Positions 6,647 through 11,626 of a stretch of 11,626 nucleotides of DNA are shown here, one piece after another (position 1 is the first letter of the stretch; each line of letters starts with the position of its first letter). This DNA comes from Dehalococcoidia bacterium (GTDB lineage: Bacteria > Chloroflexota > Dehalococcoidia > SZUA-161): positions 1 to 11,626 of the forward strand of contig SOKG01000044.1 in assembly GCA_004376205.1 (NCBI GenBank), given 5' to 3'. The position numbers were made by a program, and so were the translations under genes. A model generated the notes under the pieces. That model made no database searches. It was not told where the DNA came from and saw only the letters and a list, made by a program, of their open reading frames with translations.

Positions 6647-6737
6647 GAGACCACTGCTCAGGAAAGGGGCACCCATATTCCGTCGAAAGGTTCCCCTCAA
6701 CCCTCGCCCTCAGCTCGTTACCAAAGAGCACAATTCG

Positions 6738-6766
6738 TTGCGGTAGACCAGGCAACCTGCTACAAT
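6738..6766 (+). promoter_or_regulatory. Sigma70-type promoter of the crotonase-family gene
   Basis: TTGCGG (6738-6743) and TACAAT (6761-6766) are 17 bases apart; the -10 matches five of six positions. Transcription from about 6773 would leave a 28-nt leader containing AAGGAGG (6790-6796) before ATG 6801. The -10 overlaps an upstream in-frame ATG at 6765, which supports 6801 as the true start. Confidence 0.6.
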
Positions 6767-6800
6767 GGCGCTTGGTTGTCACATTCGAGAAGGAGGCCCT

Positions 6801-7601
6801 ATGGACTACGAGCACCTCATCTATGCCAAGGAAGAGGGCATCGCCACAATAACGATCAACCGACCACAAAAGCTAAATGCCTTTACCTCTGCGATGTACC
6901 AGGGGTTGTCCGAGATAATCGATGATGTGGCGCGGGACGATGGGGTGAGGGTATTGGTGATCACGGGGACAGGCCGCGCTTTTTGCGTCGGCGCCGACGT
7001 CAAGGGCTTAGAGCAAGGTCTCCCGAAGCGGCCGCAGCCATATGCTCAGCCGAAACCGTCGGCGGATGCGGTCAGCAAGATTCTGACCGTCCCCCTGCAG
7101 AGAATGGATAAGCCGGTTATCGCTGCTATCAACGGGATAGCTGCTGGCGGCGGGCTCGACACCGCCTGCGCCTGCGACATCCGGATAGCCTCGGAGAGGG
7201 CAACATTCTCCTCTGTCTTTGTCCGCAGGGGACTGCTGCCTACGATGGGTGGAACCTACTTCCTACCCAGACTGATAGGGATAGACAAGGCCTGTGAACT
7301 GATCTGGACCGGTGACCTTATCGACGCCTGGGAAGCGGAGAGGATAGGCCTTGTCACCAGGGTTGTGCCTCATGAAGAGCTTAAGGCTGCCACCGAGGAA
7401 TTGACCACCAAACTGATCAAAGGGCCCCCTCTTGCTATCGCCAGGGCCAAGAAAGTGATTTACGATGGTCTGAACATGGACCTGGAGTCCGCCTTAAGAG
7501 ATATCATGCGAGAATACACAGCGCTGAGCCAGACCGAGGACCACCGCGAGGCGCTCCGTGCGTTTCTGGAAAAGAGAGAGCCGGTATTCAAGGGGAGATG
7601 A
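6801..7601 (+). CDS. Enoyl-CoA hydratase/isomerase (crotonase) family protein with atypical active site
   Basis: The 266-residue protein has the full crotonase fold sequence: ATITINRPQKLNAF (15-28), RAFCVGADVKG (59-69) and NGIAAGGGLDTACACDIRIA (111-130), the last two supplying the oxyanion-hole amides near Ala65 and Gly117. Family members act on acyl-CoA thioesters through a stabilised enolate. Two catalytic glutamates of classical enoyl-CoA hydratase appear changed. The GGGxE position is Asp120, and the glutamate of the xPE segment before the GxxPxxGG loop is Phe140 (FSSVFVRRG, 136-144). Hydration as in rat crotonase is therefore doubtful; isomerase, thioesterase, decarboxylase or lyase activity is possible. 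AAGGAGG lies four bases before ATG 6801. The CoA-ligase gene at the left end is another CoA enzyme, but the two are not adjacent. Confidence 0.9.
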   Translation: MDYEHLIYAKEEGIATITINRPQKLNAFTSAMYQGLSEIIDDVARDDGVRVLVITGTGRAFCVGADVKGLEQGLPKRPQPYAQPKPSADAVSKILTVPLQRMDKPVIAAINGIAAGGGLDTACACDIRIASERATFSSVFVRRGLLPTMGGTYFLPRLIGIDKACELIWTGDLIDAWEAERIGLVTRVVPHEELKAATEELTTKLIKGPPLAIARAKKVIYDGLNMDLESALRDIMREYTALSQTEDHREALRAFLEKREPVFKGR

Positions 7602-7664
7602 CGCGGATACGTCGCCATATTCTCATTTTTCGCGGGGACATTTGGCGCCAGGGATTGATAGCCA

Positions 7665-8408
7665 ATGAGAGTTGGGGAGCAACCTGACAGTCTTGTGGGC
7701 GAAAGATTCATAAAAGTAGACCTTCACATACATACCCCACAGTCAAAATGCTACAGCGACCCCTTGACCACCCCAGACCAGGTGGTGGATGCAGCGCTTG
7801 ATGCGGGGCTGGAGGCGATTGCCATTACCGACCACAACACCGTACACGGCCTCGACAGAGTCAGGGAGCTGGGGCAGGAGAAGGGGCTGGCGGTGTTCCC
7901 CGGGATCGAGTTGTCGACAAGGGGTGGCCATGTTCTCGCGCTGTTTGATCGGGAAACCCCTACCCCCCGGTTAGTTGATTTCCTCGATTACATTGGGGTC
8001 AGCGCAGCGGCAAAAGGGGATGGTTCCGTCACCATAAGCGACTGGATCGAGGACGTCTTTGGGAAGATAGACGAGTGGGGAGGAATCGCCATCGCTGCCC
8101 ACATTGAGAGGTGGCCTACGGGTTTCCTGCAGACCAGCGAGCGCCGTCGGGTTAAGATGAGGATCCACAGCAGCCAATATCTCACAGCCCTGGAGATCAC
8201 GCAGCCTCAGAACAAAGGGCTCTGGAACAAAGGGCAAGTGCGTGATTACCCCAAGAAATACGCCTGCATCCAGGGCTCGGACGCTCATGCCCTGGACGAG
8301 ATCGGCAGGCGAGCTACATACCTGAGAATTCCCAGCCTGGACCTGAAAGGGCTACGACTGGCCTTCAACGACTACGAGAGCAAGATAAGGTTCCCCGAAT
8401 GGCATTGA
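7665..8408 (+). CDS. PHP-domain metal-dependent phosphoesterase
   Basis: The 247-residue protein has the four PHP motifs: DLHIHT with His21 and His23, TDHNT with Asp56 and His57, GIELST with Glu82, AAHIE with His146, and SDAH with Asp206 and His208. These normally bind a trinuclear metal centre that hydrolyses phosphoesters, as in histidinol phosphatase, DNA polymerase PHP domains and the YciV/RNase AM group. The protein is a stand-alone domain with no fused ATPase or polymerase part. The opening KVDLHIHTPQSKCYSDP resembles PHP domains found at the N-terminus of larger ATPase fusions, but nothing follows here. ATG 7665 has only a weak ribosome site; GTG 7695 is an alternative still ahead of the first motif. 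The substrate is unknown. It lies 63 bases after the crotonase-family gene with no clear terminator, so cotranscription is possible. Confidence 0.87.
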   Translation: MRVGEQPDSLVGERFIKVDLHIHTPQSKCYSDPLTTPDQVVDAALDAGLEAIAITDHNTVHGLDRVRELGQEKGLAVFPGIELSTRGGHVLALFDRETPTPRLVDFLDYIGVSAAAKGDGSVTISDWIEDVFGKIDEWGGIAIAAHIERWPTGFLQTSERRRVKMRIHSSQYLTALEITQPQNKGLWNKGQVRDYPKKYACIQGSDAHALDEIGRRATYLRIPSLDLKGLRLAFNDYESKIRFPEWH

Positions 8409-8430
8409 TTGACCTGGAGGCCGCGGAGGC

Positions 8431-8459
8431 TTGACAGCCAGCGAGCAGTGGTTTTAAAT
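8431..8459 (+). promoter_or_regulatory. Sigma70-type promoter of the radical SAM gene
   Basis: A perfect TTGACA (8431-8436) is followed after 17 bases by TTAAAT (8454-8459), four of six to consensus. Transcription near 8466 would give a 43-nt leader to ATG 8509. Confidence 0.7.
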
Positions 8460-8508
8460 AGCCACAACAGTTGATATGGGAGATTCGAACCTTTTGCGCA
8501 GGAGAAAC

Positions 8509-10032
8509 ATGAGGACACTACTGATTAATCCACCATACGCCTTCTCAGAAATCCCGATCATGCCAATGAGCATCGCCTACATCGCTGGAGTATTGGAACA
8601 CAATGGGAATGAAGTGCAAATCCTGGATCTCTTGGTCTCCAAGTATTCGAAGGAAAAGATAAAGCGCAGACTTGAAGAGTATCAGCCAGATATAGTCGGC
8701 GTGACTTCGGTGACGATGAACTATCCTGTCGCCTCGGACATCCTCAATTATTGCAAGATTGTGAGCGAGGATATCATCACCGTTATCGGCGGCCCACATG
8801 TCACCTTCTGCCCTGTGGAGACGCTCAACGAGGCCCCCTGGATAGACATTGTGGTAAGAGGGGAGGGAGAGCAGACCATGCTGGATATCGTGAGCGGCGA
8901 GAAGCTCGACGATATAGATGGGATTGCCTTCAGGGCAGATGGCATAAGACTGACCAGCGAGCGCTCTTTGATACAAGACCTGGATGAGCTCCCGCTGCCG
9001 GCAAGACACCTCTTTCCTCTGTCGCGATACCACGCCCTTGACGTGCACGCTAGCGTTATTGCCGGCAGAGGCTGCCCCTTCAACTGTATTTTCTGCGTTG
9101 GCTCAAAGATGGGGGGCAGGAGAGCCAGGTACCGCAATCCGAAGCTCGTCGTCGACGAGATAGAGCAGGCTTTAGCTTATGGCTTCAGGGAAGTGAACTT
9201 TGAGGACGACCTGCTGACGCTCAACCATAAGCACGTGTATGCCATTTGCGATGAGATAATCGCCAGGGGCCTGAAGTTCAACTGGAGTGTTTTCTCCAGA
9301 GCGGACACTGTCAATCTGGAGCTATTGCGTCGGATGAAAGAGGCGGGATGCACCTGGATGCTCTACGGGGTTGAAAGTGGAAATCAGCAGATCTTGAATA
9401 CGGTTAAGAAAAAGATCACTTTGGAGAAGATCAGGGAGGGCGTTAGATTGGGGAAGGAGGCTGGCATCAATGTCCTGGCATCCTTCATTATCGGGCTGCC
9501 AGGAGAGACCAAGGAAACACTGAAGGAAACCGACCGGTTCGCTCAAGAGCTCGAGGCTTCTTATGGATTCAACGTGCTGTCTCCTTTCCCCGGAACCGAA
9601 GTGCGCGAGAAAGCCGAAGAATACGGAATTGAAATACTGACAAATGACTGGTCGAAGTATGATGCCAACAGGGCAGTGACACGGACAGAAGGCGCCGGCC
9701 CAAAGGAGATAAACGAGATCCTCCACCAATACTATAAACGAATCAAGCTCCTCTTCTCAGAGATAGAGAAGGCAGACAAAGCAGACCTCATACAAGCGAT
9801 GAAACCGAGGAAAGACAGCACATTAGCGTGGGCTCTCCTCCAGGGCGATGTAATTGAAAACCTGGGGGGCGTAGAGACAATGGGGGACCCGATAGAAAGC
9901 CTGGCAAGCAGGATAGCGGAAATTGTGCCCTATCCCCACCATCAAGTCAGTGAGAGCATTAAAAGGTGGGTTGAGGAAGGGCTTTTGAAATACAACCTGA
10001 AGGGCGAGCATCTGGTCTGGAGATGGAGCTAA
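8509..10032 (+). CDS. B12-binding radical SAM protein of unknown substrate
   Basis: The 507-residue protein has an N-terminal cobalamin-binding-like Rossmann domain: LLINPPYAF (4-12), PMSIAYIAGVLE (19-30), a DIVGVTS strand (61-67) and VIGGPHVTF (92-100). A radical SAM core follows, with the [4Fe-4S] motif Cys189-xxx-Cys193-xx-Cys196 (GCPFNCIFC), NFEDDLLT (230-237), YGVESGN (286-292) and the FIIGLPGET loop (327-334). This architecture is shared by B12-dependent radical SAM methylases and by BchE-like and hopanoid-modifying enzymes, most without known substrates. After the core is a tail of about 80 residues (430-507) looking like a small winged-helix domain. The start 8509 has CAGGAG just upstream; ATG 8476 in the same frame has no ribosome site and lies too near the promoter. 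The neighbours give no pathway. Confidence 0.9.
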   Translation: MRTLLINPPYAFSEIPIMPMSIAYIAGVLEHNGNEVQILDLLVSKYSKEKIKRRLEEYQPDIVGVTSVTMNYPVASDILNYCKIVSEDIITVIGGPHVTFCPVETLNEAPWIDIVVRGEGEQTMLDIVSGEKLDDIDGIAFRADGIRLTSERSLIQDLDELPLPARHLFPLSRYHALDVHASVIAGRGCPFNCIFCVGSKMGGRRARYRNPKLVVDEIEQALAYGFREVNFEDDLLTLNHKHVYAICDEIIARGLKFNWSVFSRADTVNLELLRRMKEAGCTWMLYGVESGNQQILNTVKKKITLEKIREGVRLGKEAGINVLASFIIGLPGETKETLKETDRFAQELEASYGFNVLSPFPGTEVREKAEEYGIEILTNDWSKYDANRAVTRTEGAGPKEINEILHQYYKRIKLLFSEIEKADKADLIQAMKPRKDSTLAWALLQGDVIENLGGVETMGDPIESLASRIAEIVPYPHHQVSESIKRWVEEGLLKYNLKGEHLVWRWS

Positions 10033-10049
10033 TAGGGAATCATTCGGTT

Positions 10050-10952
10050 CTATTGTTGGCTGGAGCGCTTTTGGTCCGTTGCATCGGGATCCCTCTCCGG
10101 CTCACAGTGGACTACTATATTGATAGGCCGCTGCACCGTTTGCATGATAGCGCTTTCAACGGTGCTGCAGATTCGATGTCCTTCAGCCACGGAAAGCCTT
10201 GAGTCGACAAGCAGGTGGACGTCCATGAAAACCTCTCTTCCCACCAGGCGAGTGCGCAGACGATGCCAACCCTTGACCCCAGGTACACCCTGAATGGCCT
10301 CGGCAATCGACCTCTGCTCTTCGCCGGAAATTGAACCCTCGGTGAGCTCGACAAAGACCTTCGAAAGTGCATTGAGTCCAACGATACTGACCATCACGCC
10401 CACCACTATAGCCGCTGACTGATCGCCATAGCCCCAGCCTAGCAGTCCGGCGACTGCTCCAAATAGCACAGCCACCGATGAAAGAGCATCGGTGCGATGG
10501 TGCCAGGCGTTGACATGCAACGCAGAGCTGCCAACCCGCCGGGCAACTCGTTGCGTGACCCGATAAATCCACTCCTTTGACAAGATCGACACCGCGGCAA
10601 CGACAACGACGGCATAGCCGGGAATGTTGATCTCACCTCGGTAGAGGGAAAACCCAGACTTCCAGGCGATAAAGACGCCAGCTCCAACAAGCATCGCTCC
10701 AATGAGGGAAGTGGCAATTGTCTCAAATCTTCCGTGTCCGTAGGCATGATCTTCGTCAGCAGGCCGCGATGAGAGCCGAATACCCAGAATAACAACGATA
10801 TCAGTGAACAAATCGGAGATAGAATGCACCGCATCCGCGACAAGCGCAGCCGAACCAACAACTATGCCAACAGCCAGCTTCAGCCCCACGAGGAATAAGT
10901 TGAGGCATAATCCCCATATGGTAACTCGGATTATCTGGCTAACCTGATTCAT
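10050..10952 (-). CDS. Cation diffusion facilitator (CDF) metal exporter, zinc-type
   Basis: The 300-residue inner-membrane protein exchanges divalent cations, probably Zn2+, for protons. Six hydrophobic segments are seen at about 10-32, 36-58, 80-100, 111-128, 155-174 and 178-198. Transport-site residues are the HxxxD pairs His43/Asp47 (ADAVHSISD) and His151/Asp155 (NAWHHRTD), the arrangement usual for zinc rather than iron or manganese members. HAYGHGRFE (69-77) is the conserved cytoplasmic loop. The C-terminal cytoplasmic domain (about 205-285) has His230, His246 and the VHCEP segment with His282 and Glu284, close to the regulatory zinc residues of YiiP. ATG 10952 has GAGG five bases upstream. 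The gene converges with the radical SAM gene, the two stops being 17 bases apart with no room for separate terminators. Family assignment is secure; the metal is inferred. Confidence 0.93.
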   Translation of the reverse strand: MNQVSQIIRVTIWGLCLNLFLVGLKLAVGIVVGSAALVADAVHSISDLFTDIVVILGIRLSSRPADEDHAYGHGRFETIATSLIGAMLVGAGVFIAWKSGFSLYRGEINIPGYAVVVVAAVSILSKEWIYRVTQRVARRVGSSALHVNAWHHRTDALSSVAVLFGAVAGLLGWGYGDQSAAIVVGVMVSIVGLNALSKVFVELTEGSISGEEQRSIAEAIQGVPGVKGWHRLRTRLVGREVFMDVHLLVDSRLSVAEGHRICSTVESAIMQTVQRPINIVVHCEPERDPDATDQKRSSQQ

Positions 10953-10977
10953 CTCCGCCTCAAATCATCCTTTCCCG

Positions 10978-10989
10978 ACTATTTATAGT
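10978..10989. promoter_or_regulatory. Palindrome ACTATTTATAGT upstream of the CDF gene
   Basis: A perfect inverted repeat (ACTAT, TT, ATAGT) lies about 25 bases before the CDF start, overlapping or just downstream of the candidate -10. Its place suits a repressor site, for example for a metal sensor, but it is short and AT-rich, so chance is a real alternative. Confidence 0.35.
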
Positions 10990-11015
10990 TTATGGCTTCA
11001 CGGCAACAGTTGCAA
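10987..11015 (-). promoter_or_regulatory. Candidate promoter of the CDF gene
   Basis: On the minus strand TTGCAA (11010-11015) and TAAACT (10987-10992) are 17 bases apart, each four of six to consensus. An 11-bp palindrome GCAACAGTTGC (11003-11013) overlaps the -35. The alternative -10 TATAAA (10982-10987) has a poor spacing. Confidence 0.35.
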
Positions 11016-11264
11016 TGCCTATTCCCGAGTCGCCGCAGAACAGTTCTCCCAACCTCAGCGAGCTGCCCATCGATATCATTGGCCGGATGAGGTCTATTTC
11101 GCACTGATGGTTCTTTGAGCAATCACAGACGGGAAAATGGTACTGCAACTCCTAGAAGAAAAGCTGAGTACGTTGGTTATGGCTTACCGTTGGTGGGAAC
11201 GTTGGTTTATCGCAGACGGAACGAACGCAGGGAGCGCACACAACCAATTCAAGGGCGCACGCGG

Positions 11265-11387
11265 ATAATCCACACTTATCTGCCACTAGTAGTCTTGTGC
11301 CACCCAATAGCCCTCAAAAATGACCGAAATGACTATGGTGCAACTACTGACACTTATGCTAATGTTTTATTCAAGATAGCGGGATAA
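11265..11387 (+). pseudogene. Possible decayed C-terminal remnant of a tyrosine recombinase
   Basis: The reading frame that ends at 11387 closes with HTYLPLVVLCHP, then GATTDTYANVLFKIAG. This recalls the end of phage-type integrases, where an HTH(A)xxLL..G..HP helix precedes TTxDTYxHVL and the Tyr is the nucleophile. The LGH motif is missing and the gap between the two parts is about two residues short. Upstream frame (from 11115) is arginine-rich and lacks the catalytic Arg-Lys-His context. If real it is a broken fragment. Chance similarity in a short frame cannot be excluded. Confidence 0.25.
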
Positions 11388-11416
11388 CCAATACCCAGCC
11401 AGGGGAGCCAAGACGT

Positions 11417-11617
11417 ATGTATTTGCAGGTAGATATTTACCAATGTGATAGTAAACACATCCACGTGGTTTTACGAGGACGGGTTCAAGGCGAAGCTGTC
11501 TTTGGCGATTTTGATGCATTCGCTAGTTTTATTGATGCCTGCCAGCAGTTTATCAACACACACATCTTTATACCCAAAGCTTTCCTAGATGCTTTTAACG
11601 ATGAAGGCAATCCTTAG
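11417..11617 (+). CDS. Small conserved-looking hypothetical protein, 66 residues
   Basis: I do not recognise a named family. The product starts MYLQVDIYQCDSKHIHVVLR and ends FLDAFNDEGNP. It looks like a small alpha/beta protein: two strands (2-8 and 14-22), a connecting turn, then a helix (about 31-47, DFDAFASFIDACQQFIN) and a shorter helix (53-60). It has no signal peptide, membrane segment or metal motif. GGGGAG at 11402-11407 is a good ribosome site nine bases before the ATG, and the frame is well used end to end, so it is probably a real gene. Codons are AT-richer than those of genes to the left, suggesting different ancestry. It follows the possible recombinase tail by 29 bases; cargo or accessory gene of a mobile element is a guess. 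Confidence 0.6.
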   Translation: MYLQVDIYQCDSKHIHVVLRGRVQGEAVFGDFDAFASFIDACQQFINTHIFIPKAFLDAFNDEGNP

Positions 11618-11626
11618 AGAACTTCA

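Larger units (their letters stand above)
10953..11416. other. Long intergenic region upstream of the CDF gene, AT-richer to the right
   Basis: About 460 bases without a firmly supported gene. The left part holds the CDF promoter and palindromes. The right part holds open frames with no clear ribosome site, of which one ends in a recombinase-like tail (listed separately). Composition becomes visibly AT-richer from about 11100, unlike the genes to the left. I find no tRNA, array or terminal inverted repeat here. Confidence 0.6.

Noticed and set aside
6665..6697. Possible terminator hairpin after the flavin reductase gene
   Set aside because: The 9-nt arms AGGGGCACC and GGTTCCCCT have an internal mismatch, the loop is 15 nt and no U-run follows.
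6765..6800. ATG 6765 as start of the crotonase-family gene
   Set aside because: It overlaps the predicted -10 box, and AAGGAGG directly precedes ATG 6801.
8476..8508. ATG 8476 as start of the radical SAM gene
   Set aside because: There is no ribosome site before it and it lies about ten bases from the predicted transcript start; ATG 8509 has CAGGAG and begins with the normal B12-domain strand.
8545..9048. Long open frame antisense to the radical SAM gene
   Set aside because: It lies wholly inside a well-identified gene, has no recognisable motif and no ribosome site; it is a codon-bias shadow. The same holds for antisense frames in the amidase, CoA-ligase, lipoprotein, flavin reductase and CDF genes.
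11137..11268. Short plus-strand frame starting MVLQLLEEKLSTLV
   Set aside because: It is 43 codons with no ribosome site and no recognised family, and it competes with another frame in the same DNA; evidence is too thin to call a gene.
1..11626. CRISPR array, tRNA or rRNA genes
   Set aside because: No regularly spaced direct repeats, cloverleaf with a TTCGA-type arm and CCA-end context, or rRNA-like sequence was seen on either strand by eye.

Overview
The window looks like ordinary chromosome from an anaerobic bacterium. My best guess is Chloroflexota, class Dehalococcoidia or a relative. The hints are a GatCAB-type amidotransferase locus with a CoA-ligase gene inside it, a DUF763 protein (a family I know mainly from archaea and some deep-branching bacteria), a B12-binding radical SAM protein and repeat-rich intergenic DNA of a kind common in such genomes. 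This is inference from content; no rRNA or marker gene is present to settle it.

Layout. 1-2759 (minus strand): gatC, an acyl-CoA synthetase (NDP-forming) alpha-type protein, then gatA, which runs off the left edge. The three genes are tightly packed, the last pair overlapping as TAATG. 2760-2882: a compact divergent promoter region whose two -35 boxes form one small inverted repeat. 2883-3959 (plus): a lipoprotein combining a CAP-like domain with a transglutaminase-like Cys-His-Asp domain. 4031-5801 (plus): a DUF763 gene and a HAD-phosphatase gene one base apart. 5802-6097: an intergenic stretch packed with inverted and direct repeats, including a 67-nt two-hairpin element whose halves are inverted copies with compensated stem changes. 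6098-8408 (plus): a flavin reductase-like protein, a crotonase-family protein with both usual catalytic glutamates replaced, and a PHP-domain phosphoesterase. 8509-10029 plus its stop: a B12-binding radical SAM protein behind a promoter with a perfect TTGACA. 10050-10952 (minus): a zinc-type cation diffusion facilitator, convergent with the radical SAM gene. 10953-11626: visibly AT-richer DNA with a possible worn-out tyrosine recombinase tail and a convincing small gene of unknown function.

How the genes fit together. GatC and GatA belong to the amidotransferase that completes Gln-tRNA(Gln) and/or Asn-tRNA(Asn); the CoA-ligase protein between them has no obvious link to that task and is the oddest piece of gene order. 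The other genes look like short independent transcription units (lipid or CoA chemistry, flavin reduction, metal export, nucleotide or phosphate hydrolysis), not one pathway. I see no clear undescribed multi-gene system. The best leads are the DUF763-HAD pair, the CAP-transglutaminase lipoprotein, the two-hairpin element, and the right-hand edge, which may be the border of a mobile element.
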